Program-made: the position numbers and the translations under genes | In this document: positions 25,285 to 34,130 of the stretch, piece by piece | Position numbering within the stretch: the first letter of the stretch is position 1 | Layout of the letters: the number at the start of each line of letters is the position of its first letter | Assembly: GCF_004134945.1 (NCBI RefSeq) | Contig: NZ_SBAP01000005.1 | Span: 37,046 to 101,045, forward strand | DNA: 64,000 nt | Source: Fusobacterium_C necrophorum_A | GTDB lineage: Bacteria; Fusobacteriota; Fusobacteriia; Fusobacteriales; Fusobacteriaceae | Reading direction: 5' to 3' | The notes under the pieces: generated by a model | Seen by the model: the letters and a program-made list of their open reading frames with translations, nothing else | What the model was told of the DNA's origin: nothing | The model's database searches: none

Positions 25285-25411
25285 ATATAGGTAAAAAATA
25301 TCAACAAAAGGAATCGCAGTTTTTCGAAAACGGATATAAAAAAAAGGAGCAGAACTGATTGAAGTAGAAAATTTACAGGAATTAGATAACATTAGAGAAA
25401 AGAACAATTAA
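25260..25411 (+). pseudogene. Small decayed reading frame with a poly-A frameshift
   Basis: A TTG codon at 25260 with AAGGAG upstream opens a frame that ends at 25358 after 32 codons. Adding one base to the A8 run at 25338-25345 would extend it in register through a sensible acidic tail (GAELIEVENLQELDNIREKNN, shortened here) to a stop at 25411. The TTG lies in the loop of the terminator hairpin. It may be a gene remnant; no family is recognised. Confidence 0.3.
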
Positions 25412-25499
25412 GACATATAAGAGATATTTTTATAAAAAATTTAGATTCTTTGTCAACTGCTGTTAGACAAAAATGAAACAAAATGAAATCTTGTATTGT

Positions 25500-25530
25500 A
25501 GAGGGAAATTCTATGGAATTCCCTCTTTTT
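25500..25530 (+). terminator. Rho-independent terminator before rpoN
   Basis: GAGGGAA and TTCCCTC form the stem around a TTCTATGGAA core, followed by five Ts. The rest of 25412-25660 shows only AT-rich DNA with no clear gene. Confidence 0.75.
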
Positions 25531-25660
25531 CATAACATAAATTATTTTCACTAGATCAAAAAATATTTTATAAAATAAAGAAATTAGAGTATACTTAAAG
25601 TATTAGATATTTTTTATAGAAAGATTCTATTTCATTTGTATATTTTTGAAAGGAGAGAAG

Positions 25661-26815
25661 ATGAAAACAAGTGTAGAACTAGAACAAAAACAAATACTAA
25701 AGTTGTCACAAGAAATGAAATTATCATTTTCTGTCCTTTCCATGTCCTATGGTGAAGTATTGAAATTTTGGCTTGGAAAAATAGAGGGAAGTCGTCAATC
25801 TACAGAAGATAGTTTTTTCGAAAGTTTATCTCAGGAGGAAGACTTTTTTCAATATTTGGAAAATCAACTGATGTATTTGGAGGTTTCCGAAAATATTCGA
25901 CAGAAACTGATTTTCTGTATTCATAGTTTAAATGAAGCCGGTTTTTTGGAACTGAGCGATGATGAACTCCGTCATCATTTGGGCATTTCCCCAAAAGAAT
26001 TGGAGGAACTCCATCAATCTTTATGGGAATTAGAACCGGTAGGGGTAGGGACTCATAATTTTAAAGAGGCAATCCGTTTACAATTGAAAAAGAAAAATGA
26101 ATGGGAAGAAATTATTTGGGAAGTGTTACAACATTTAGAATATATTGCAGAGGGACAGGAAGAGAAATTGGCTGAAAAATTAGGAATTGGTCTTATGCAA
26201 TTGAATCAGATTATGAAAAAAATAAAAGCTTGTAATCCGAAGCCTTCTCGAGGATTTTCTGTAAGAAAAACGATAGAAATCGTACCGGATTTTTATTGGA
26301 AATATTCGGAAGGAAATATTGCATTGGAGGAAAATAAAGACTTACAGAAATCATTGTACCGAGCGGAGATAAAAGAAACACCGGGAATTCAGATGCTGAG
26401 AAAATGCATTGAGAAGAGAATCGAAACCTTACGTAATATTTTGGAATATGTCACAGACTATCAAAAGGATTATCTCTTAGGTTCGGGTCCCTTGAAAACT
26501 CTTTATGAAAAAGAGGTGGCAGAGCAATTGGGGTTTCATGTTTCTACAATTTCACGGGCGATTCAAAATAAATATCTAAAAACAGAAAGGGGAATTTTTT
26601 CCGTGAAATCTTTGTTTTGTTATTCCGGAGAAAGAGAAGAAATGAAAGTAGAGATTCAAAATTTAATAGAGAAAGAAGATAAGCAAAAACCTTATAGTGA
26701 TTTAGAAATAGCAATGTATTTAGGACAGAAATTCTTACGGAACATTTCCAGAAGAACTGTCAGTAAATATCGGAAAGAGTTGGGATATTTTTCTTCTTTT
26801 CAAAGAAAAAAATAA
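25661..26815 (+). CDS. rpoN: RNA polymerase sigma-54 factor
   Basis: Alternative sigma factor that recognises -24/-12 promoters and needs an ATP-driven activator. The 384-aa protein has the N-terminal activator-interacting region (MKTSVELEQKQILKLSQEMK), a core-binding domain and the C-terminal RpoN box ISRRTVSKYRKELGY that contacts the -24 element. It is shorter than typical sigma-54 of about 450-480 aa. The ATG at 25661 behind AGGAGAG is chosen over an in-frame TTG 15 bases earlier. The matching activator and promoter follow directly. Confidence 0.93.
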   Translation: MKTSVELEQKQILKLSQEMKLSFSVLSMSYGEVLKFWLGKIEGSRQSTEDSFFESLSQEEDFFQYLENQLMYLEVSENIRQKLIFCIHSLNEAGFLELSDDELRHHLGISPKELEELHQSLWELEPVGVGTHNFKEAIRLQLKKKNEWEEIIWEVLQHLEYIAEGQEEKLAEKLGIGLMQLNQIMKKIKACNPKPSRGFSVRKTIEIVPDFYWKYSEGNIALEENKDLQKSLYRAEIKETPGIQMLRKCIEKRIETLRNILEYVTDYQKDYLLGSGPLKTLYEKEVAEQLGFHVSTISRAIQNKYLKTERGIFSVKSLFCYSGEREEMKVEIQNLIEKEDKQKPYSDLEIAMYLGQKFLRNISRRTVSKYRKELGYFSSFQRKK

Positions 26816-26875
26816 AAGGAATTTAAATATGATTTTATAGAGGAGGTAGATTATTGTAAAAGGGAGGGGAGTTGT

Positions 26876-28267
26876 ATGGGAGAAGATATTTTAAATATTT
26901 TTAAAAAAATTGTAGAGTCCTCTTATGATGGTATTTATGTTACGGATGGAGAAGGAAATACTCTTTTTTTGAATCAGGCATATGAGGATATCACAGGCTT
27001 ATCCATGAAAGAATTGCAGGGGAAAAATATGGAAGAGCTCGTAAAAAAAGGATTTTACAGTGAGTCCAGTTCCCTGCTTGCCATCAAAAAAAGAAGTGAG
27101 GCAAGTATTAATCAAAAATTGAAAAGTGGAAAAGAAATTTTTGTAACAAGCACTCCGGTGTTTGATAAGCAGGGGAAAATAATTTATGTAGTAACCAATG
27201 TACGAGATATGCGAGAATTGGAAAGACTGGAACAACAATTTTCGAATGTGAAAAAATTGGCAGAAAAATATAAATCGGAATTGGACTTTTTGAAAAAAAA
27301 GAATGGAGAAAACGAATCTTCAAAAAATAGAGAAATGTTAAATATCTTAAAGCTTATTGAAACTACAGCAAAATTTGACAGTTCTATTTTATTAGAAGGA
27401 GAAACGGGAACGGGAAAGACACATTTAGCTTATATCATTCATGAAAAAAGTCTTCGAAAAGAGAAAGCTTTTATTGAGGTAAATTGTGGAGCGATTCCTA
27501 AAAATTTAATAGAATCGGAGTTATTCGGTTATGAAAGGGGAGCTTTTACAGGGGCAGATAAAAATGGAAAAATGGGTTTATTTGAGTTGGCAAACCATTC
27601 CACTTTATTTTTGGATGAAATTTCGGAATTGTCTATGGAAATGCAGGTAAAATTGTTGAAAGTTTTGGAAACCTCCTATGTCGTCAGAGTTGGAGGAAAT
27701 AAAAAGATCCCTATTGATGTAAGAATTATCACAGCTTCCAATAAATGTATCAGAAAACTTGTGGAAGAAGGGAAATTTAGAGAAGACTTATTTTACAGAA
27801 TCAATGTCGTCAGAGTACACATCCCTCCTATTCGAGATAGAAAAGAAGATATTATTGACATTGTTCTCACTTTTTTGAAGCAGTTAAATAAAAGATACGG
27901 TTTGAATAAGAGAATTTCAAAAGAAGTGTTTCAGTATTTTTTAAATTATTCTTGGCCGGGTAATATACGGGAAATAAAAAATATGATTGAACAGTTGGTT
28001 GTCATTTCTACAACGGAAGAAATAACAGAAGATTTATTACCAAAAGAAATGTTACATGCATCAAAAGAAATTTTGGAAGAAGAAAATCAGGTTTATTGTC
28101 AAAAATGCATGGAAAAATATTTGACAATGAGTTTGAAAGAAGCGACAAATGAGTTCCAAAGAGATGTCATTGAAAAATTGTTGATTGAACTGAAATCTCA
28201 GAGAAAAGTGGCAGAACGGCTGGAGGTCAATCCGAGCACCATTACTCGAAAGTTACAAGAGAAATAA
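26876..28267 (+). CDS. Sigma-54-dependent activator (PAS-AAA+-HTH)
   Basis: A 463-aa enhancer-binding protein. A PAS sensor occupies about residues 5-120 (SYDGIYVTDGEGNTLFLNQA). The AAA+ domain has Walker A GETGTGKT (about residue 174), the sigma-54-contacting loop ESELFGYERGAFTGA, Walker B TLFLDEI and an arginine-finger region. The Fis-type helix-turn-helix RKVAERLEVNPSTITRKLQ closes the protein. There is no phosphoreceiver domain, so the PAS domain probably senses a ligand or redox state. The target is most likely the next operon, whose promoter is -24/-12. Confidence 0.93.
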   Translation: MGEDILNIFKKIVESSYDGIYVTDGEGNTLFLNQAYEDITGLSMKELQGKNMEELVKKGFYSESSSLLAIKKRSEASINQKLKSGKEIFVTSTPVFDKQGKIIYVVTNVRDMRELERLEQQFSNVKKLAEKYKSELDFLKKKNGENESSKNREMLNILKLIETTAKFDSSILLEGETGTGKTHLAYIIHEKSLRKEKAFIEVNCGAIPKNLIESELFGYERGAFTGADKNGKMGLFELANHSTLFLDEISELSMEMQVKLLKVLETSYVVRVGGNKKIPIDVRIITASNKCIRKLVEEGKFREDLFYRINVVRVHIPPIRDRKEDIIDIVLTFLKQLNKRYGLNKRISKEVFQYFLNYSWPGNIREIKNMIEQLVVISTTEEITEDLLPKEMLHASKEILEEENQVYCQKCMEKYLTMSLKEATNEFQRDVIEKLLIELKSQRKVAERLEVNPSTITRKLQEK

Positions 28268-28274
28268 AAAATAG

Positions 28275-28330
28275 AAAGTATGCAAAAATGAAATATGTTG
28301 CAAAAAAGCAACACTTTGCATACTTTTTTT
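28275..28330 (+). terminator. Terminator after the activator gene, enclosing an activator-site candidate
   Basis: AAAGTATGCAAA (28275-28286) and TTTGCATACTTT (28315-28326) form a perfect 12-bp stem followed by Ts to 28330. An inner GTTGC/GCAAC hairpin occupies the loop. The same DNA holds the palindrome annotated at 28296-28313. Confidence 0.75.
28296..28313 (+). promoter_or_regulatory. Putative upstream activating site 1
   Basis: TGTTGC and GCAACA are 6-base inverted arms around AAAAAA, centred about 95 bases upstream of the -24/-12 promoter, a usual distance for enhancer-binding proteins. Assignment to the adjacent activator is inferred from location. Confidence 0.6.
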
Positions 28331-28346
28331 ATGCAAAAAAGCAACA
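28330..28346 (+). promoter_or_regulatory. Putative upstream activating site 2
   Basis: TATGC-AAAAAA-GCAACA repeats site 1 with one degraded arm, 33 bases downstream centre to centre (about three helical turns). Paired sites fit cooperative binding of an activator oligomer. Confidence 0.5.
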
Positions 28347-28397
28347 CAATAAGAGAATATTTCTAAAAAATAGTAAAAATATGAGAGATAGGAAATT

Positions 28398-28412
28398 TGG
28401 CATATAAATTGC
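28398..28412 (+). promoter_or_regulatory. Sigma-54 (-24/-12) promoter of the 4-hydroxybutyrate operon
   Basis: TGGCATATAAATTGC keeps the invariant GG (28399-28400) and GC (28411-28412) at the required spacing and matches the TGGCAc-N5-TTGC consensus in all but one conserved position. Transcription should start near 28424, 40 bases before abfD. Confidence 0.9.
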
Positions 28413-28463
28413 TTATATTCAAGTAGAGGCAACAAAATAAAATAATTTAAGGGAGTGATTTGT

Positions 28464-29912
28464 ATGGCATTGATGACGGCAGCTGAATATGAAGAAAGTT
28501 TAAGAAAGATGAATATGGAAGTGTATTTATTTGGAAAGAAGGTAGAGTGTCCTGTGGATGATCCTATCATTCGACCATCTTTAAATTCTGTAAAAATGAC
28601 TTATGAGCTTGCTCAACAACCTGAATATCAGGAATTAATGACAGTCATATCTCCACTTACCGGAGAAAGAATCAATCGTTTTGCACATATTCACCAAAGT
28701 GCGGAAGATTTGAAAAATAAAGTAAAGATGCAAAGACTGGTAGGACAAAAAACAGCTTCTTGTTTCCAAAGATGTGTAGGAATGGATGCATTTAATGCTT
28801 GTTATAGTACTACATATGATATGGATCAGGCACTTGGAAGCAATTATCATGAAAGATTTTTGACATTTTTAAAGTATTGCCAAGAAAAAGATTTAACAGT
28901 CGACGGAGCTATGACAGATCCAAAAGGAGATAGAAGTTTATCTCCTTCTCAACAAGTTGACCCTGATCTATTTTTACATATTGTGGAAAGAAGGAAGGAT
29001 GGAATTGTTGTGCGGGGAGCAAAAGCTCACCAAACAGGAATTGTAAATTCCCATGAAGTATTGGTAATGCCTACCATTTCCATGACAGAAGCAGATAAGG
29101 ATTATGCAGTTTGTTTTTCCGTTCCTGTGGATACAAAAGGGATTAAAATTATTTACGGAAGACAATCTTGTGATACCAGAAAATTGGAAGAAGGATTATT
29201 GGATAGAGGAAATCCAAAATTTGGTGGACATGAAGCTTTAGTAGTATTTGATGATGTATTTGTACCAAATGAGAGAATTTTTATGGCTGGAGAATATCAA
29301 TTTTCAAGCAGTTTAGTAGAACGATTTGCGGGATTCCACAGACAAAGTTATGGAGGATGTAAAGTGGGAGTCGGAGATGTTTTAATTGGAGCAACCGCTT
29401 TGATTGCAGATTATAACGGAACCAAAAAAGCCTCTCATGTAAAAGATAAGATTATTGAAATGATTCACTTAAACGAAACATTATATGCATGTGGAATTGC
29501 ATGTTCCAGTGAGGGACATCCAACTCCGTCCGGATCGTATGAAATTGATTTATTATTGGCGAATGTATGTAAACAGAATGTAACAAGATTCCCTTATGAA
29601 ATTGGAAGATTGGCGGAAGATATTGCAGGAGGAGTTTTAGTGACGATGCCGTCAGAGGCAGATTATCGTTCTCCTGAAATTGGAAAATATGTAGATAAAT
29701 ACTTTAGGGCAGTGGCGAGTGTTCCCACTTATGATAGAATGAAAGTTTTGCGATTTATCGAAAACTTGATGTTGGGAACAGCTGCGGTGGGATACAAGAC
29801 AGAATCTTTGCATGGTGCAGGATCCCCTCAAGCTCAAAGAATCATGATTAGCAGGCAATCGAATTTGGAAGGAAAGAAACAATTGGTGAAAGATCTTTTA
29901 GATATTAAATAA
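28464..29912 (+). CDS. abfD: 4-hydroxybutyryl-CoA dehydratase / vinylacetyl-CoA isomerase
   Basis: FAD and [4Fe-4S] enzyme that dehydrates 4-hydroxybutyryl-CoA to crotonyl-CoA by a ketyl-radical mechanism. The 482-aa protein keeps the cluster ligands: a Cys pair at residues 100 and 104 in SCFQRCVG, then His and Cys in HRQSYGGC near residues 293-300. The ATG at 28464 behind GGGAG is preferred over an in-frame GTG at 28455. It heads the sigma-54 operon. Confidence 0.95.
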   Translation: MALMTAAEYEESLRKMNMEVYLFGKKVECPVDDPIIRPSLNSVKMTYELAQQPEYQELMTVISPLTGERINRFAHIHQSAEDLKNKVKMQRLVGQKTASCFQRCVGMDAFNACYSTTYDMDQALGSNYHERFLTFLKYCQEKDLTVDGAMTDPKGDRSLSPSQQVDPDLFLHIVERRKDGIVVRGAKAHQTGIVNSHEVLVMPTISMTEADKDYAVCFSVPVDTKGIKIIYGRQSCDTRKLEEGLLDRGNPKFGGHEALVVFDDVFVPNERIFMAGEYQFSSSLVERFAGFHRQSYGGCKVGVGDVLIGATALIADYNGTKKASHVKDKIIEMIHLNETLYACGIACSSEGHPTPSGSYEIDLLLANVCKQNVTRFPYEIGRLAEDIAGGVLVTMPSEADYRSPEIGKYVDKYFRAVASVPTYDRMKVLRFIENLMLGTAAVGYKTESLHGAGSPQAQRIMISRQSNLEGKKQLVKDLLDIK

Positions 29913-29929
29913 CAAAGGAGTACTGTTTT

Positions 29930-30211
29930 ATGGAAAAAATTCAAGAGTACATTAGCACAAAAATTGAACCATCTTTACGAGATCATGGGGGGAGTTTGGA
30001 GATTGTATCTTATGATAAAGTAAAACAGGAACTACAATTGAGATTATTGGGGCAGTGTTGTAGCTGCCCCCACTCTATTGATACTGTTGAAAATTTTATA
30101 AAAAAAGGATTACAGGAAAATTTTCCGATGCTGCGATGCATTTCCGTGACCACGGGAGTATCGAATGAATTATTGGAAATAGCAAAAAGAATGCTAAGAA
30201 GAGAGGAGTAA
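29930..30211 (+). CDS. NifU C-terminal-domain Fe-S protein
   Basis: A 93-aa NfuA/NifU-type scaffold domain. The cluster-binding pair is in GQCCSCPHSIDTVENF (CxxC). It starts MEKIQEYISTKIEPSLRDHGG, the usual start of this domain. Its position between abfD and the CoA-transferase suggests it supplies or repairs the [4Fe-4S] cluster of AbfD; that is inference. AAGGAG precedes the ATG. Confidence 0.88.
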   Translation: MEKIQEYISTKIEPSLRDHGGSLEIVSYDKVKQELQLRLLGQCCSCPHSIDTVENFIKKGLQENFPMLRCISVTTGVSNELLEIAKRMLRREE

Positions 30212-30215
30212 ATTT

Positions 30216-31526
30216 ATGAGTAATAATTGGAGAGAGGTATATAAAGATAAGATTGTAACCGCAGATGAAGCAGTAAAGCAAATAAAATCCGGAGATAGAC
30301 TTATTTTTTCTCATGCTTGTGGGGAAGCTCAAGAGATTACAGATGCCTTATTAAGAAATAAAGAGTCCTATGAAAAAGTAGAAATTATTCATCTGGTTCC
30401 TATGGGAAAAGGAGAATATGCTCAGGAAGAAAATCAAAAATACTTTTATCATAATTCATTTTTTGGAGGAGGGAGTACCAGAAAAGCCATCAATGGTACT
30501 TATGGAGATTTTACGCCGTCTTTTTTCTTTGAAATTCCAAATTTATTTAGAAAAAATGGAAAATTGCCATTAGATGTAGCGATCATTCAAGTATCCGCTC
30601 CTGATGAACACGGGTATTGCAGTTACGGAATTTCTTGTGATTATACAAAGGGAGCAGCAGAAAATGCAAAAATAGTAATAGCACAGGTGAATAAATATAT
30701 GCCTAGAACTTTGGGAGAAAATTTCATCCACCTATCTGCGATTGATTCTATTGTGGAATACGATCAACCGATTTTACAACTTAATCCTCCTAAGATAGGA
30801 GAGGTTGAGAAAAAAATAGGAGAGTACTGTGCCGGTCTGATTCAAGATGGAGATACATTACAATTAGGAATTGGAGCAATTCCGGATGCAGTATTGACTT
30901 TTTTAAAAGAGAAAAAGCATTTGGGAATTCACTCCGAGATGATTTCCGATGGGGTAGTGGATTTAATCCTTGCCGGTGTCATTGATAATAGTCAAAAAAC
31001 AATTCATAAAAATAAATGTATTGTCTCTTTTTTGATGGGAAGTCAAAAATTATACGACTATGTCCATAATAATCCAGGTGTAGAATTATATCCGGTAGAT
31101 TATGTAAATCATCCTTTTGTGATAGCACAAAATGACAATATGGTTTCTATCAATTCTGCCTTACAAGTCGATTTGATGGGACAAGTGAATGCAGAGAGTA
31201 TGGGAGCAAAACAATTTAGCGGAACAGGAGGACAAGTGGATTTTGTGAGAGGAGCAGCCATGTCGAAAGGGGGAAGATCGATTATTGCTATGCCATCTAC
31301 AGCGGCAAAGGGAACGATTTCCAAGATTGTAATGAATTTGGATGTAGGGGCTACGGTAACCACCTCCAGAAATGATGTAGACTATATCATTACCGAATAT
31401 GGAATTGCAGAGCTAAAGGGAAAAACCTTACGAGAACGAGCAAAGGCTTTGATTGCAATTGCTCATCCTGATTTTAGAGAACAGTTAACAAAGCAGGCAT
31501 TAGAAAAATTTCAAAGCTTAGAATAG
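30216..31526 (+). CDS. abfT: 4-hydroxybutyrate CoA-transferase
   Basis: Family I CoA-transferase that moves CoA from acetyl-CoA (or butyryl-CoA) to 4-hydroxybutyrate. In the 436-aa protein the catalytic glutamate is Glu241 in GIHSEMISDGVVDL, and the C-terminal FSGTGGQVDFVRGA loop forms the CoA pocket. Gene order after abfD supports 4-hydroxybutyrate over acetate as the acceptor. Start at AGAGGAG plus ATG. Confidence 0.92.
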   Translation: MSNNWREVYKDKIVTADEAVKQIKSGDRLIFSHACGEAQEITDALLRNKESYEKVEIIHLVPMGKGEYAQEENQKYFYHNSFFGGGSTRKAINGTYGDFTPSFFFEIPNLFRKNGKLPLDVAIIQVSAPDEHGYCSYGISCDYTKGAAENAKIVIAQVNKYMPRTLGENFIHLSAIDSIVEYDQPILQLNPPKIGEVEKKIGEYCAGLIQDGDTLQLGIGAIPDAVLTFLKEKKHLGIHSEMISDGVVDLILAGVIDNSQKTIHKNKCIVSFLMGSQKLYDYVHNNPGVELYPVDYVNHPFVIAQNDNMVSINSALQVDLMGQVNAESMGAKQFSGTGGQVDFVRGAAMSKGGRSIIAMPSTAAKGTISKIVMNLDVGATVTTSRNDVDYIITEYGIAELKGKTLRERAKALIAIAHPDFREQLTKQALEKFQSLE

Positions 31527-31534
31527 GAGGTTAT

Positions 31535-32650
31535 ATGCAAGAATTTTCATTGATACCTAACATTTGCATGATAGAAACTTGCAGAGACTTTTTGGAACAG
31601 TTTCAAGTAGGTCAAAAGGATGTCATTATTACAACAAAATTTTTATACGAAACCTATTTCAAAGATTTCGAGTTAGAATCCCAATTTATATTTCAGGATC
31701 AATACGGAGTAGGAGAACCCACAGAGGAAATGATAGTTTCTATGTATGAAAGTATGAAGGAGATGAACTATTCAAGAATTATTGCTGTTGGAGGAGGAAG
31801 TGTCATTGATATTTCAAAGATTTTCGTACTAAAAAATATCTTCCCTCTTGTAGATTTATTTGATAAAAAAATTCCTGCCACGAAAGAAAAAGAACTCATT
31901 ATTGTTCCTACAACTTGTGGAACAGGGAGTGAGGTAACAAATATCAGCATAGTAAATCTAACAAGTGTCGGAAGCAAAAAAGGCTTGGCAATTCCAGAAT
32001 TATTTCCGGAATATGCCGTATTGATTCCAGAATTTGTTGAAAAGTTACCACTTTCCGTGTTCGCAACCAGTTCTATTGATGCTCTGGTTCATGCAGTGGA
32101 ATCTTTCTTATCTCCAAAGGCTACAGCATACTCTGAACTATTTTCACGGGAAGCCATTCAAAAAATACTCACTGCTTATAGGAATATAAAAGAAGAAGGC
32201 TTAGAAAGTAGAGGAAAGTATATCAAAGATATTTTAATTGCCAGCAATATGGCGGGAATTGCTTTTGGAAATGCAGGGTGTGCAGCAGTTCATGCCATGA
32301 GTTATCCTCTAGGAGGGAAGTATCATGTCCCTCACGGAGAATCTAATTATGTAATGTTTACAGAAGTTTTAAAGTATTATTATCGGAAAAATTCCAAGGG
32401 AAAAATTGTAATCTTAAATGAAATGATCGCAAAGCTTTTAAGTTGTTCTACAGAAAATGTGTATGCTGCTTTAGAGGAACTATTAAATACCTTGCTTCCC
32501 AAAAAAAGACTGTCAGACTATGGAGTTCAAAAACAGGAATTGGAAGAATTTACGAATATTGTAATGACACAGCAACAAAGATTGATGGCAAATAACTATG
32601 TTTTTTTAGACGAGAAAGATATTTATTCTATTTATAAATCCTTATACTGA
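31535..32650 (+). CDS. 4hbD: 4-hydroxybutyrate dehydrogenase (iron-type alcohol dehydrogenase)
   Basis: A 371-aa group III alcohol dehydrogenase that interconverts 4-hydroxybutyrate and succinate semialdehyde with NAD(H). Visible are the dinucleotide segment GGGSVIDISK, PTTCGTGSEVTNISI and the metal-ligand histidines in DALVHAVESFLSPKA and HAMSYPLGGKYHVPHGESN. Context with abfT and abfD specifies the substrate. The gene for succinate semialdehyde production is not in this window. Confidence 0.9.
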   Translation: MQEFSLIPNICMIETCRDFLEQFQVGQKDVIITTKFLYETYFKDFELESQFIFQDQYGVGEPTEEMIVSMYESMKEMNYSRIIAVGGGSVIDISKIFVLKNIFPLVDLFDKKIPATKEKELIIVPTTCGTGSEVTNISIVNLTSVGSKKGLAIPELFPEYAVLIPEFVEKLPLSVFATSSIDALVHAVESFLSPKATAYSELFSREAIQKILTAYRNIKEEGLESRGKYIKDILIASNMAGIAFGNAGCAAVHAMSYPLGGKYHVPHGESNYVMFTEVLKYYYRKNSKGKIVILNEMIAKLLSCSTENVYAALEELLNTLLPKKRLSDYGVQKQELEEFTNIVMTQQQRLMANNYVFLDEKDIYSIYKSLY

Positions 32651-32666
32651 AAAGGAGAGTGTCGGA

Positions 32667-34100
32667 ATGAAGCCTAAAATTGAAAATTTTAATCAGGAAA
32701 AAACACCTCTTATAAAAAGAGAATATGGAGGGGAACAGCCATACATTCCTTTGGGACCATTTAAAATGAGATTGCCAATTATTCATCATGAATGGCAATG
32801 GACAGAATGTTTAGCAGCTATGTTTTTGGGAGTAGCCTGCTTAGGAGCCGGTGTCGGAGTTACCATGAATGTTTTCGGAATAGAAAATTTTTATATAGCT
32901 CTTACCTTTGGAGTATTGAATGGAGCTTGCTATTACTTACCTGCATTATTGGGAGATCCGGTTGTTCCGGGATGGATTACCCCCGCTTTGCCCTTAACGA
33001 TTAACTATTTATCTGCGTATGCAATTGGTCCGGAACGAATTCATGCCATGATAGCATTACAAATGTTGGTAGCATTTTTATTTTTAGTGATGGGAACGAC
33101 CGGAATCGGAAGGAAATTAGTTCAAGCGATTCCCAATTCCATTAAGGCAGGGATAGTCATCGGTTCCGGAATTTCTGCAGGAATCAATGTTCTAAATGCA
33201 AGAATTCCGGTGGCTCCTTATACGGTAGTAGTATGTATTATCATAGCCTATATATTTCTATTTTCCAAAGCTTTTTTACAGTTAGCGGAAAGAAATTCTT
33301 TTTGGAAAATCATTCGGAATCAAGGAATTGTTCCGGCACAATTATTTGCTATTATTTTGGCACCTATTATTTTTAAGGAAATACCAAGTCCAAAAATTGA
33401 ATGGGGCTTGACACCATTGAATTTTTCCTATGTTTTGGAACATTATACGATTTTTGGCTTAGGAATGCCCAGTATAAAAATATTTATTGCTGCAATTCCA
33501 ATGGCATTTACAGCTTATATCATTGCCTTTTCTGATTTTATTTTAGCAAAAGAAATTGTAGAGGATGCTACTGCAAATCGAGAAGATGAAAAAGTAGAGT
33601 TTGATCCGGGGAGATCCAATTTAGTCAGTGCATTAAGAAATGCCATCATGAGTGTTTTTGCACCATGGGTTCCTCTATGTGGGCCATTATGGGCTTCCGG
33701 ACTTTTGACTATTACGGAAAGATATAAAAGAGGATACTCTACTTTGAGGACTTATTGGGGAGGAGTGGGAACATTCAGAGCAGCAACTGTAATTGCAGTA
33801 ATGATGTTACCATTGGTTACTTTGATCAAACCGGCTTTTGGAATTTTCTTTGGTTTGACAATGGCAGTGCAGGCTTATGCCTGTGGAAATATTGGAATGA
33901 AAATGGCAGACAGTCCTACAAGTCGTGGAATAGCAACCGTTATGGGAGTGATTTTAGCCATGAAAGGACCGAGTCTTGGAATTTTATCCGGAATTATTCT
34001 TTGGGCAATCATTGAAAGTCAGGATTATTTTGAAGAAAAGAGAAGTCAACAGGAAAAAAGGTATGAAATAACTCCAGAAGATAAAAAAAGTTGTTCTTAG
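32667..34100 (+). CDS. Putative carrier, DUF3360-like, copy 1
   Basis: A 477-aa protein with about 12 membrane segments. The segment LGDPVVPGWITPALPLT is shared almost exactly with the next gene. The architecture suggests a SulP/NCS2-like (DUF3360-type) transporter, but I cannot name the substrate. Inside a 4-hydroxybutyrate operon, a short-chain organic acid is the natural guess. AAGGAGAG precedes the ATG. The hydrophilic C-terminal 30 residues are cytoplasmic. Confidence 0.75.
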   Translation: MKPKIENFNQEKTPLIKREYGGEQPYIPLGPFKMRLPIIHHEWQWTECLAAMFLGVACLGAGVGVTMNVFGIENFYIALTFGVLNGACYYLPALLGDPVVPGWITPALPLTINYLSAYAIGPERIHAMIALQMLVAFLFLVMGTTGIGRKLVQAIPNSIKAGIVIGSGISAGINVLNARIPVAPYTVVVCIIIAYIFLFSKAFLQLAERNSFWKIIRNQGIVPAQLFAIILAPIIFKEIPSPKIEWGLTPLNFSYVLEHYTIFGLGMPSIKIFIAAIPMAFTAYIIAFSDFILAKEIVEDATANREDEKVEFDPGRSNLVSALRNAIMSVFAPWVPLCGPLWASGLLTITERYKRGYSTLRTYWGGVGTFRAATVIAVMMLPLVTLIKPAFGIFFGLTMAVQAYACGNIGMKMADSPTSRGIATVMGVILAMKGPSLGILSGIILWAIIESQDYFEEKRSQQEKRYEITPEDKKSCS

Positions 34101-34130
34101 AAAATGAAAAATGCTAAGGAGGAAACATAT

